Source: Alkalihalobacillus sp. YIM B00296 (GTDB lineage: Bacteria; Bacillota; Bacilli; Bacillales; Fictibacillaceae). From it: a DNA stretch of 60,437 nucleotides. The notes beneath the pieces are model-generated. The model had not been told where the DNA came from. It made no database searches and worked only from the letters and a program-made list of their open reading frames with translations. Both the position numbers and the translations under genes were made by a program. The DNA lies in contig NZ_JAIBLJ010000018.1 of NCBI RefSeq assembly GCF_020179385.1, positions 1 through 60,437 on the forward strand, read 5' to 3'. How positions within the stretch are numbered: position 1 is the stretch's first letter; each line of letters begins with the position of its first letter. Positions 52,956 through 60,437 of this stretch are shown in pieces.

Positions 52956-54464
52956 ATGAGCCAGTTGATCATGCGGAACATCAATAAACGATTCGACAAG
53001 TTGGAGGTCCTCAAGAACGTTACATTTTCAGTCAGGGCTGGTGAAGTTCATGCGCTATTAGGTGTGAATGGTGCTGGTAAAAGTACATTGATGAAAATCC
53101 TTGCCGGTGATTATGAAAAGGATGGAGGGACGATCGAGATGGATGGAAAGGAAATCGCGATCGGCTCCCCATTGGATGCTAAACGGCACGGAATCGGGAT
53201 CGTCGTACAGGAAGTGGATACCGCCCTTTTCCCGACTTTATCGGTAGCTGAAAACCTCGTCATTGATGATTACACGAGCGGTTTCAAACTTTCAAGGTTA
53301 TCGTGGAGGTCGATCCGGAAACAAGCGGAAGCGATTTTAACAGAGATGAACATCCTGCTGGACGTCAATAAACAGGTGGCAGAGTGCAGCTTGTCTGAAA
53401 AACAAATGATCCTCATTGCCCGTGCAATGGCAGGGAATGTACGTTATCTGATCCTTGATGAACCAACTGCTCCTTTGAGCGAAAACGAAACGGAGACCCT
53501 CTTCAGTTTGATCGATAAGCTTCGTGAAAAAGGCATCGGTATCATCTACATCTCCCATCGTATGCCTGAAATCAAAAGGATCAGTGACCGATTCACGGTT
53601 TTAAGGGACGGTAAACAGATCACAACTGAAGAAATAAAGAATGCGACGACAGGACAGATCATCCGACAGATGCTCGGGAAATCGCTTCAGAACGTAAAAC
53701 GACAACCGAAACCGATCTCGCCCAACACACTTCTTGAAGTGAAAAAGCTCCATGTCCCTGACACAAGTAAAGAAATCAGCCTCAAAGTCCATGAAGGGGA
53801 AATCGTCGGGATTGCAGGGTTGGTCGGGGCAGGGAAAAGTGAAACAGCGAAAGCGCTGTTCGGTGCAGGAAGCGCGAAGGGATCCTGGATCATCAACGGG
53901 AAAGACAGGAAAATAGATTCTCCCTATGATGCCCTCAAACATGGTTTGAGCCTCGTACCTGAGGAACGCAGGAAGGAAGGGATCGTGACTGGACACAGCG
54001 TTGCTCACAATCTATCGCTTCCATCCTTGAAATCCTTCACGAAATTCGGCTGGCTCCAATTGAAAAAAGAAAAGGTTTTTTCCAAGGATAAAATAGAGCA
54101 ACTTGGAATCGTCACACCGTCCGAAGAGAGCCTTTTGAAGAATTTGAGCGGCGGGAACCAGCAGAAGGTTGCGATCGGCAAATGGATTTCACAGGACCGG
54201 AATGTCTTCCTTTTCGATGAACCGACTAAAGGGATCGATGTCAATGCGAAAAAGGAGATCTTCCAATTGATCGATTCACTTGCCGGCCAGGGGAAAGGAA
54301 TCGTTTATTTTACAAGTGAAATAGAGGAACTGCTCCTGATTGCAGACCGGATCCTTGTCATGTATGACGGGGAGATAACATCGTCATTCACTGGAGCAGA
54401 AGCTACACGTGAAAATATCATGCAAGCAGCTACTGGAGGGAAGCTAAGTGAAACAAACAGTTGA
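52956..54464 (+). CDS. Ribose-type ABC transporter ATPase, tandem domains
   Basis: 502 residues with two ATPase domains. The first has Walker A GVNGAGKST, the signature-like CSLSEKQMILIARAM and Walker B LILDEPTAPLS. The second has GLVGAGKSE, then LSGGNQQKVAIGKW and FLFDEPTKGIDV. Degenerate Walker A in the second domain (Glu after GKS) is normal for RbsA-type proteins. It overlaps the permease gene by 17 bases and lies 1 base after the receptor gene, so the three are one unit. Confidence 0.92.
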   Translation: MSQLIMRNINKRFDKLEVLKNVTFSVRAGEVHALLGVNGAGKSTLMKILAGDYEKDGGTIEMDGKEIAIGSPLDAKRHGIGIVVQEVDTALFPTLSVAENLVIDDYTSGFKLSRLSWRSIRKQAEAILTEMNILLDVNKQVAECSLSEKQMILIARAMAGNVRYLILDEPTAPLSENETETLFSLIDKLREKGIGIIYISHRMPEIKRISDRFTVLRDGKQITTEEIKNATTGQIIRQMLGKSLQNVKRQPKPISPNTLLEVKKLHVPDTSKEISLKVHEGEIVGIAGLVGAGKSETAKALFGAGSAKGSWIINGKDRKIDSPYDALKHGLSLVPEERRKEGIVTGHSVAHNLSLPSLKSFTKFGWLQLKKEKVFSKDKIEQLGIVTPSEESLLKNLSGGNQQKVAIGKWISQDRNVFLFDEPTKGIDVNAKKEIFQLIDSLAGQGKGIVYFTSEIEELLLIADRILVMYDGEITSSFTGAEATRENIMQAATGGKLSETNS

Positions 54465-55494
54465 AGTCAAAGGGCAATATTCTCCAGGAGCGAATCTCGT
54501 CATCAAGGAAAGACTCGTCCATTTTCTTTTCAGGTATGGAACACTTCTTGTCATCGCCCTGTTGATTTTATTTTTCAGCGTCACGAACGAACGGTTTTTG
54601 ACCTACAGCAATTTCACCGATATTTTACGATCGATTTCCATTGTTACGTTGGTGGCGCTCGGTGTCACTTTCACCTTGATCGTCGGTGGATTCGACTTGT
54701 CTGTTGGATCGACGGTGAGTTTGGCGACGATCGGAAGCGCTGCAGCACTCGTCTGGTACCGCCAGGAATTACTGATCGCCCTTCTGATTCCGTTATTATT
54801 GGGGCTCCTGGTCGGCTTAATCAATTCATTCATCGTGGTCAAAATAAAAATTCCCGATCTACTCGCAACACTTGCAGTCATGTACATCGTCAACGGGATC
54901 CAGCTGACCTATACGAAAGGATTCTCGATATACAACAATATGCCGATGGCCGACGGAGGAACAGCACCTGGCGTGTTCATACCTTCCTTCCTATTCATCG
55001 GGCAAGGTAAACTGTTTTCGATTCCGTTCCCTGCCATTCTGATGATTTTCTTCGTCATCATCGTCCATCTGTTTTTATCGTACACAAAAGCAGGGAGGCT
55101 GTTATATGTGACGGGTGCGAATCGGGAAGCAGCCCGCCTTTCTGGAGTCCCTGTCGAACGGTACCGGATGTATGCTTATGTATTGAGCGGATTGTTCGCA
55201 TCCATCGCTGGAATCGTACTCGCTTCAAGAATCGGCACTGGCCAGATCTCTGCCGGAGCACCACTCCTTATGGACGGGGTCGCAGCGGCATTGATCGGAT
55301 ATTCCGTCCTCGGACAAGGGAAACCGAATCCGTTCGGCACATTCGTCGGAGCTGTCTTGATCGGGATCCTGCTCAATGGGCTGACGATGATGAATGTGCC
55401 TTACTACGCCCAGGATATCGTCAAAGGAACCATCCTTGTCGCAGCACTAGCCTTCACCTTCTATCATAAAAAAGCAGCAGATTTTAAAATATAG
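54448..55494 (+). CDS. Ribose-type ABC transporter permease
   Basis: 348 residues with eight to ten predicted membrane segments and the RbsC-type block GVTFTLIVGGFDLSVGSTVSLA (about 76-97). ATPase contact region GANREAARLSGVPVERYRMYAYVLSG (about 224-249) is typical. It completes the candidate methylthioribose importer. It starts 17 bases before the ATPase stop. A terminator follows at 55590-55617, then a truncated copy of the repeat that precedes the operon. Confidence 0.9.
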   Translation: MKQTVEVKGQYSPGANLVIKERLVHFLFRYGTLLVIALLILFFSVTNERFLTYSNFTDILRSISIVTLVALGVTFTLIVGGFDLSVGSTVSLATIGSAAALVWYRQELLIALLIPLLLGLLVGLINSFIVVKIKIPDLLATLAVMYIVNGIQLTYTKGFSIYNNMPMADGGTAPGVFIPSFLFIGQGKLFSIPFPAILMIFFVIIVHLFLSYTKAGRLLYVTGANREAARLSGVPVERYRMYAYVLSGLFASIAGIVLASRIGTGQISAGAPLLMDGVAAALIGYSVLGQGKPNPFGTFVGAVLIGILLNGLTMMNVPYYAQDIVKGTILVAALAFTFYHKKAADFKI

Positions 55495-55588
55495 AACGAT
55501 CCATTGCTTATCTAAAAAAGAAACCCACGGAGAAATACGTGAAGGGCGCCAATTTAGGGTGCATAACTTATAAATCACACTTAGAAAT

Positions 55589-55618
55589 GTCCTGTGAATT
55601 GACACACAGGATATTTTG
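55589..55618 (+). terminator. Terminator after the ABC transporter operon
   Basis: TCCTGTG and CACAGGA pair around AATTGACA, followed by TATTTTG. Confidence 0.65.
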
Positions 55619-55621
55619 CTT

Positions 55622-55700
55622 TAAAGGATAAGAAAGCATAAAAATCTTGTTTCGATGAATTGATGTCTAGCTCCACCGCCCAACCATTTGGATCAATCTA
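55622..55700. repeat. GTCTAGCTCCACCGCC dispersed repeat, truncated copy
   Basis: AAAGGATAAGA, then about 30 bases, then TGTCTAGCTCCACCGCC (55664-55680) and CAACCATTTGGATCA, after which similarity to the copy at 51620 stops. Same orientation. Confidence 0.78.
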
Positions 55701-55763
55701 TCGGTATAAATGAGTGCGACTTACAGCTTTCTTCTTGTCCTTCAATCACATCTCTTATCAGGT

Positions 55764-56852
55764 TTAAACGTATCTTCGAACTGCAGCTATCCCTAACAAA
55801 AGCAGTGGAAGAAAAAGCCCGAATGTTAAAGCATAGGATGGCCATACATAGAGAACAACGCTAACTAAATAGACGATATTGGGACTGCTTACAAGGGAAA
55901 GAACAATAAGAATCATCACTAATGGGAGTACAAGCATCCGATACTCTTTTAGGTTCAATATTTGGGCAAGACTTAAAGTAGATACATAAAAGCAAATGGT
56001 CAGTTTAAAAAAGATAGAAATAAACCATACGATTGCTACGATGGCTTCTATCCTCTGAAAAAAATTACCTATATTTATTTTTTGGGCCAGATAATAGCTG
56101 GGGTATAAATTTCTCGTTGTTTGATCTGCACCCATAACCAGGATAGCTAGTGCCGTCAGCACGATTAAAACCACTCCCCCCATCCAAGTTCCCATGAGAA
56201 GGGCCTTTCCAGCTTCTTTTGGTCTATTCACATAGGGGAAGATCATCAAGAAAAGAACCAGCTCTAGGAAAGGAAAACCGATAATTAGAAGGGAACTACG
56301 TAGTACGGGATTTATTCCCTCTTCAAGAATCGGCTGTATTTTTTCCAGCTCGATTTGAGGAGAAATAAAGATGACAAGCAAAAGAAAAAGAACGATAAAC
56401 CATGGGAAAAAAAATTCTGCCGAGCGCGCTAAAGTTTCAAGCCCGAGGCGTGTTCCCATAAGAACAATGATGAGAAATAGGATATGGATGGATTTGATCG
56501 GCGTTTCCGGTATGAATTGCGTTGTAATGAAATCCCCCATATTGCGAAGAACGAGTGCTGCCAGGAGAAATGAGAAAGTAAAAAACAAAAAAGAGATGGC
56601 TTTTCCGATCCATTTTCCAAGTATTTTTTCACTATATTCAACCAAAGTCATATCGGAATATAAATTTCCTAGAGAATGATATAACCATGCTAATAATACC
56701 CCTACTACCACTCCAAGAATTGCAGCTAACCAAGCATCCTGTTTGGCTTCGGAAGCAAGCATGGAGGGGGCCAATAAGAAAGAGCTACCAGTCGTAAACA
56801 TAAACACCAATACTGTAAATTGCTTACCGTCGATTTTACCGCTTTCCAGCAT
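55764..56852 (-). CDS. GerAB-type spore germination permease
   Basis: 362 residues with ten predicted membrane segments, the APC-fold B subunit of GerA-type germinant receptors. The N-terminus KIDGKQFTVLVFMFTTGSSFLLAPS and the segment NMGDFITTQFIPETPIKSIHIL are typical. B subunits bind the germinant (amino acids or nucleosides) in the spore inner membrane. The usual A and C partners are absent here. It follows the D-like gene by 20 bases on the same strand. ATG at 56852 has an AGGGAAAGAG ribosome site. Confidence 0.87.
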   Translation of the reverse strand: MLESGKIDGKQFTVLVFMFTTGSSFLLAPSMLASEAKQDAWLAAILGVVVGVLLAWLYHSLGNLYSDMTLVEYSEKILGKWIGKAISFLFFTFSFLLAALVLRNMGDFITTQFIPETPIKSIHILFLIIVLMGTRLGLETLARSAEFFFPWFIVLFLLLVIFISPQIELEKIQPILEEGINPVLRSSLLIIGFPFLELVLFLMIFPYVNRPKEAGKALLMGTWMGGVVLIVLTALAILVMGADQTTRNLYPSYYLAQKINIGNFFQRIEAIVAIVWFISIFFKLTICFYVSTLSLAQILNLKEYRMLVLPLVMILIVLSLVSSPNIVYLVSVVLYVWPSYALTFGLFLPLLLLGIAAVRRYV

Positions 56853-56872
56853 CTCTTTCCCTACTTTCCTTT

Positions 56873-57106
56873 CTACCTTAATAAACCGAAAAGAAAATCA
56901 CTAATTGGCTTATAAACAACATTGATCCAATCCATAGGATTCGGGATATCTATCTGCAATCCCTGAGCTATATTTAACCCTGTCCCAAAAAAGAGCAGGA
57001 TCCCAAATACCCATAGTTCCTTTTTTAATCCTTTTTTCAACAGGGAAGGAACTTCGATAAGCACAATCACAATAACTATTAACAGGATTCCCAAGATTAC
57101 AATCAT
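56873..57106 (-). CDS. Small two-helix membrane protein, GerD-subunit-like (receptor 'D' type)
   Basis: 77 residues with two hydrophobic helices: IVILGILLIVIVIVLIEVPSLL, then a Lys-rich turn, then WVFGILLFFGTGLNIAQGL, and an amphipathic end. Proteins of about 75 residues with two membrane helices occur as 'D' genes in GerA-type operons and alter receptor activity. Size, topology and position directly before the B gene support this reading. They are distinct from the GerD lipoprotein. ATG at 57106 has AAAGGAG upstream. Confidence 0.65.
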   Translation of the reverse strand: MIVILGILLIVIVIVLIEVPSLLKKGLKKELWVFGILLFFGTGLNIAQGLQIDIPNPMDWINVVYKPISDFLFGLLR

Positions 57107-57611
57107 ACAGATTTACTCCTTTCCTTCTTCTAGGAAGGATTGGCCCATTGTACCTACTCGTCGTATTTTGACATCTACCTCATATGTACGGGAAATTCTA
57201 CAATTTCCTGAATCTGTTCGTTTGGTGTTATATATGATGGAAAGAGGAGTGTATGTTTCATCCTGAATCAACTCTTCAATATTATCGCTTTCAAACCAAA
57301 GACGAGGTTATTGGAATTTTTTTCTTAATTGAGAAATTTTACATTAGTATATTGTAACACTTATTTTTGGGATTTATTCTTATTCATCTTCCAATTTTCC
57401 GTATCCGTTTTTAATCTACCATCACTCCTACTATTAAACTGTTCACTTTTCGGAATAATCTGATCACTTTTGGACTTAATCTGATCACTCTCCGAAATAA
57501 TCTGTTCACTTTTGCCATTATTCTGTTCAAATCAGTAACGCATCTTTTTTTGCCCTCGCTTCTCATGTTTTTCCCTCATCTATAAAGGGTAGATTCTTAT
57601 ATAGGGTTGAG
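57107..57611. other. Divergent intergenic region with phrase array E
   Basis: No gene seen. It contains array E (57439-57530) and AT-rich sequence. Confidence 0.5.
57439..57530. repeat. Phased phrase array E (CTGWTCACTTTT, exact 21-bp period)
   Basis: CTGTTCACT or CTGATCACT begins at 57439, 57460, 57481 and 57502, with CTGTTCAAA at 57523. All steps are exactly 21. Spacers read TTTCGGAATAAT, TTTGGACTTAAT, CTCCGAAATAAT and TTTGCCATTATT. The phrase is the same as in array D. Confidence 0.92.
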
Positions 57612-57794
57612 TTGAAATCGATTAGTAAAAGAGTAAATGAAATAACACGGGATTGGACAGAATTAGTTCAAACCTATGAAAAATTAGATGAAAGTGAAAA
57701 GAAGAATGTTTATCAGAATTATCCGTTTGCTAGTGATTTGAGTGAGTTGAAGAACATGGTAGCCGAATGGAATGATACGGTAAGTAAACTTTAA
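57612..57794 (+). CDS. Small hypothetical helical protein
   Basis: 60 residues from TTG at 57612, predicted helical and acidic, with WTELVQTYEKLDESEKKN and a C-terminal LSELKNMVAEWN. No signal or membrane segment. No strong ribosome site is visible, which lowers confidence, but a terminator follows closely. Family not recognised. Confidence 0.4.
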   Translation: MKSISKRVNEITRDWTELVQTYEKLDESEKKNVYQNYPFASDLSELKNMVAEWNDTVSKL

Positions 57795-57811
57795 GAGAAT
57801 AAGAAACTCAG

Positions 57812-57840
57812 TGAAACCTCCTGGACTGGGGGTTTTGCTT
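57812..57840 (+). terminator. Terminator-like hairpin
   Basis: AAACCTCC and GGGGGTTTT pair around TGGACT with one mismatch. It ends the small gene before it. Confidence 0.6.
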
Positions 57841-57871
57841 TGGAAAAAACATTGAGATGGAGTGAGATGGA

Positions 57872-58810
57872 ATGAAAGCAATCGTTATTGAACAATACGG
57901 CGGAAAAGATCAGCTCATCGAAAGGGAAGTTACGACTCCCAATCCAGATGATGGGCAAATCCTGATTGAAATGCACGCAACGTCCATAAACCCGATTGAT
58001 TGGAAGCTGCGGGAAGGGTATTTGAAAGAGATGCTTCCTTTCGACTTCCCGATCATTTTGGGTTGGGATGCTGCCGGAACTGTAAAAGAGGTCGGCTCGA
58101 ATGTCTCCCACTTTAAAAAAGGGGACAAAGTATTCTCAAGGCCGGCAACCACGAATAAGGGGACTTATGCCGAATATGTCGTAGCTGAGGAGTCATTAGT
58201 CGCGAGAATGCCGGAAAATCTGGACTATGACGAGGCAGCATCTGTGCCTCTCACCGGTTTGACGGCATGGCAGTGCCTATTTGACTTTGGCGAAGTAAAA
58301 GAAGGCGATAAAGTACTGATCCATGCTGGTTCTGGCGGAGTCGGAACGATGGCGATCCAACTGGTCAAGAATGCAGGAGCTTATGTCGCGACTACCGCAA
58401 GTGAAAGAAACATCGAGTTCCTGGAATCACTAGGGGCTGATGAAGTCATCAATTACAAAAATACAGACTTTAAAGATGTACTGCATGACTATGATTTCGT
58501 TTTGGATTCCCTAGGCGGAGATATACAGGAAAAAAGCTTCGAGGTCTTGAAAAATGGGGGCAAACTTGCCTCAATCGTCGCTCCCCCGAACGAAGGTCTT
58601 GCCAAACTGAAAGGCGTCAAAGCAGGTTTTGTTTGGTTAGAACCTGATGGAGAACAGCTGGATCAAATAAGGAAGTTGATTGAGGAAGGTAAAGTCAAAC
58701 CGCATGTCGGCCATACGTTTGAATTCTCTGAAGAAGGCCTGCGAAAAGCTCACGAACTCAGCGAATCACACCATGCAAAAGGAAAAATCGTGATACCGAT
58801 AAAAGCATAA
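57872..58810 (+). CDS. Zinc-independent MDR-family NADP-dependent oxidoreductase (quinone reductase-like)
   Basis: 312 residues of the medium-chain dehydrogenase family. The catalytic GroES-like part has MHATSINPIDWKLREG, which lacks the catalytic zinc ligands. The Rossmann fingerprint is GSGGVGTMAIQLVKNAGAYV (about 152-171). The last block ends KGKIVIPI, typical of the quinone reductase/2-alkenal reductase branch. The substrate is unknown. ATG at 57872 has GAGATGGA upstream only, a moderate ribosome site. A two-way terminator follows. Confidence 0.85.
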   Translation: MKAIVIEQYGGKDQLIEREVTTPNPDDGQILIEMHATSINPIDWKLREGYLKEMLPFDFPIILGWDAAGTVKEVGSNVSHFKKGDKVFSRPATTNKGTYAEYVVAEESLVARMPENLDYDEAASVPLTGLTAWQCLFDFGEVKEGDKVLIHAGSGGVGTMAIQLVKNAGAYVATTASERNIEFLESLGADEVINYKNTDFKDVLHDYDFVLDSLGGDIQEKSFEVLKNGGKLASIVAPPNEGLAKLKGVKAGFVWLEPDGEQLDQIRKLIEEGKVKPHVGHTFEFSEEGLRKAHELSESHHAKGKIVIPIKA

Positions 58811-58818
58811 TGAAACAA

Positions 58819-58856
58819 GTAAGCCACAGGCAATCGATCCGTCCTGTGGCTTTTGC
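58819..58856. terminator. Bidirectional terminator between convergent genes
   Basis: AGCCACAGG and CCTGTGGCT pair perfectly around a 12-base loop, with T on one side and A on the other. It serves both the oxidoreductase and the ArsR-type gene. Confidence 0.8.
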
Positions 58857-58865
58857 ATTATATAT

Positions 58866-59552
58866 CTACATTTCAATGTTAAACACTTCCTGAAGACCTG
58901 TCTTTCCTGTTGTGGTGACTTTGACAGCTCGAATGGTCGGCACCCGTTCGATCCACTTTAAATCAATAAGTCTTTCTAAAAGGGCATTTCCGACAGCCCC
59001 TGCGATGTGGTGACGCCTTTCACTCCAGTCCAAACACTTATGAATATAGGTACGACGCTTCTTTCTAACCTGTTCCAGATCGATTTCAAAATCACGGAAG
59101 AATTTTTCCCCTTCAGGAGTCAGGTTGAAGGTATTATCCCTATGTTCGAGGAAACCATGATCAAGCAATGAATCTGTCATTTTGACACCTAACTGCCCGG
59201 CAAGATGATCGTAACAGGTTCGTGCATACCGAATGGCTTTATCATTCGTAGCTTGCTTGAAAGATTTCACTTCAACCTTTGGAGCTAAAGACAAAAGTGA
59301 TTCTAACACTTCTGCAACTTCATAGTTTTCAAGACCGTAGTATCTGTGTCTACCATGTTTTTCTACACGAACGACATTTGCCTCAATCATCTTTTTCAGA
59401 TGGAAACTTGCCGTTTGGGGCTTGATTCCAGCGGCATAAGCAAGGCTGCTGGCGGGATGAAACCTGCCATCCAGCAATACGGTCAGTATGACAGCACGGG
59501 ATGGTTCGCTGATCAGCTTTGCAACTGCTGCTATATTTGGACCCGCATTCAT
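58866..59552 (-). CDS. ArsR-type winged-helix transcriptional regulator
   Basis: About 228 residues. The first 90 form an ArsR-like winged helix: AAVAKLISEPSRAVILTVLLDGRFHPASSLAYAAGIKPQTASFHLKKMIEANVVRVEKHGRHRYYGL. The C-terminal 130 residues are an unassigned domain with three Cys-poor helices and no obvious metal site, as in the longer ArsR-like regulators. I chose ATG at 59552 because GGAGGG precedes it; a longer frame upstream lacks a ribosome site. It is divergent from the flavin reductase-like gene with 87 bases between, so that gene is its likely target. Confidence 0.85.
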   Translation of the reverse strand: MNAGPNIAAVAKLISEPSRAVILTVLLDGRFHPASSLAYAAGIKPQTASFHLKKMIEANVVRVEKHGRHRYYGLENYEVAEVLESLLSLAPKVEVKSFKQATNDKAIRYARTCYDHLAGQLGVKMTDSLLDHGFLEHRDNTFNLTPEGEKFFRDFEIDLEQVRKKRRTYIHKCLDWSERRHHIAGAVGNALLERLIDLKWIERVPTIRAVKVTTTGKTGLQEVFNIEM

Positions 59553-59639
59553 AATGATCCCTCCTATGTAATCCATATTTCGATGATAATGGAAACATCT
59601 ATGTTTTACAATATAAATATACAAAAAGGAGGCATTTAT

Positions 59640-60260
59640 ATGAAGCAAATAGCTGAATTCTGTGAAATCAAGACTATCCATCCTAAAATCCTTTATTACG
59701 GAACACCGGTTATTTTATTGACGACACTTAATGAGGATGAAACCGTCAATATCAGTCCTATGTCCTCTTCCTGGGCTTTGGGGGATATTCTTGTCCTGGG
59801 GATTGGTGTCGGGGGGAAGGCTTATGAAAATTTGAATCGACATGCAGAGTGTGTCATCAATATTCCGGATCCTGCCCTTTGGAAACATGTCGAACGTCTA
59901 GCTCCGTTTACGGGGAAAGATCCAGTCCCAGAATCCAAACAATCGATCGGATTCACATATAAAAAAGAAAAATATGAAATCAGCAACTTGACCTCCATCC
60001 AATCGGAAAGTGTTAGACCGACACGTATACTTGAATGCCCGATCCAAATTGAAGCGAAAGTTCTGGATATAAGAGTCCCAGAATATCAACAAGGGATCGC
60101 CATTGTGGAAACACAGTCTGTCCATGTTCATGCACATGAAAATATCATCAAAGAGGGGAATCATATAGATCCAGAAAAATGGAGCCCACTCATTTATAAT
60201 TTCCGCCACTACTTCGGACTAGGTGAGCAATTGGGTAAGACGTTTCGAGCGGAAACATAA
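59640..60260 (+). CDS. Flavin reductase-like (FMN-binding split barrel) protein
   Basis: 206 residues. The segment YGTPVILLTTLNEDETVNISPMSSSWALGD and the later AYENLNRHAECVINIPD match the flavin reductase-like split barrel, which binds FMN and moves electrons to partner oxygenases or quinones. The substrate is unknown. ATG at 59640 has AAAGGAGG upstream. It is divergent from the ArsR-type gene. A hairpin with GTGTTTTTCTGCAC after the stop is a weak terminator. Confidence 0.8.
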   Translation: MKQIAEFCEIKTIHPKILYYGTPVILLTTLNEDETVNISPMSSSWALGDILVLGIGVGGKAYENLNRHAECVINIPDPALWKHVERLAPFTGKDPVPESKQSIGFTYKKEKYEISNLTSIQSESVRPTRILECPIQIEAKVLDIRVPEYQQGIAIVETQSVHVHAHENIIKEGNHIDPEKWSPLIYNFRHYFGLGEQLGKTFRAET

Positions 60261-60317
60261 GAAAAAGATCGCAAAGTGTAGAGAAACCAAGTGTTTTTCT
60301 GCACTTTTTTTGTACGT

Positions 60318-60437
60318 TAAGAAAGTATAACTTTTCAGCGATGTAGCTAACCGACGTAACAGAAAAGTTTTCGAACGAAGTATAAGTGCAGCTAAGGCTC
60401 AGCCTTCGCCAAGGCTTGGCAAAGCCCGAGTTTTCTT
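60318..60437. repeat. AAGTATAA...GGCTCAGCC dispersed repeat, longer copy cut by window end
   Basis: TAAGAAAGTATAACTTTTC, an A/T-rich middle with AACCGACGTAAC, AAGTATAAGTGCAGCTAAGG, then GGCTCAGCCTTCGCCAAGG and CTTGGCAAAGCCCG, ending in TTTTCTT. It repeats the blocks at 49211-49294 and runs to the window end. Confidence 0.78.

Noticed and set aside
15455-57530. CRISPR arrays as an explanation of the phased phrase arrays
   Set aside because: The units are only 20-21 bases in total, imperfect, without constant repeats of 24 bases or more and unique spacers, and there are no cas genes.

Overview
The window is chromosomal DNA from an aerobic, endospore-forming Gram-positive bacterium of the Bacillaceae. 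The evidence is an alpha/beta small acid-soluble spore protein, a Spo0E-family phosphatase, a GerA-type germination permease with a D-type partner, S-box (SAM-I) riboswitches, a Zur box, TnrA/GlnR boxes, strong AGGAGG ribosome sites and frequent TTG/GTG starts. I see no rRNA, tRNA, CRISPR array, phage block or intact transposase. I cannot name the species.

Layout. 0-3.7 kb: small genes (lipoprotein, RidA remnant, Spo0E-like phosphatase, SASP, GNAT acetyltransferase) with copies of a GGGGCTGTCCC hairpin repeat. 3.8-6.8 kb: a zinc-starvation island, with a SufU paralogue, a COG0523 GTPase and a thioredoxin-like ferredoxin facing a dCTP deaminase, each side with a Zur-type palindrome. 7-11.4 kb: MATE exporter, then the S-box-controlled methionine importer metQNI. 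12-17.6 kb: DUF2512 protein, two coat-like small proteins, uppP with a dedA-family gene, a YcaQ-type protein and a DUF4931 protein. 18-26.9 kb: thiM, a PhoD-type phosphodiesterase, an LD-carboxypeptidase, a 5'-nucleotidase with a disturbed 5' end, an FbpB-like protein behind a possible Fur box, a DMT exporter and a secreted subtilase.

27.5-34.3 kb: a complete azole-peptide (TOMM) locus of the heterocycloanthracin/sonorensin type. It has a 16-cysteine precursor, an Ocin-ThiF-like leader-binding protein, a YcaO cyclodehydratase, a SagB-type dehydrogenase and an alpha/beta hydrolase, with a terminator-like hairpin between the precursor and the enzymes. 34.6-38 kb: a MocR regulator divergent from a class D beta-lactamase, and a lipoprotein. 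38.2-44.8 kb: assimilatory nitrate/nitrite operon (narK, nirB, nirD, nasC) behind two exact TnrA/GlnR boxes. 45.4-55.5 kb: methionine salvage, with mtnWXBD and mtnKA diverging from two S-box riboswitches, followed by a ribose-type ABC transporter bracketed by a direct repeat. 55.7-60.3 kb: GerAB/D-like pair, MDR oxidoreductase, and an ArsR-type regulator divergent from a flavin reductase-like protein.

The most unusual signal outside genes is a set of intergenic arrays in which a short phrase recurs every 20-21 bp (two DNA helical turns). There are five clear loci and one weaker one. Each has its own phrase, except that two loci 12 kb apart share one. I do not know a described system that explains them.
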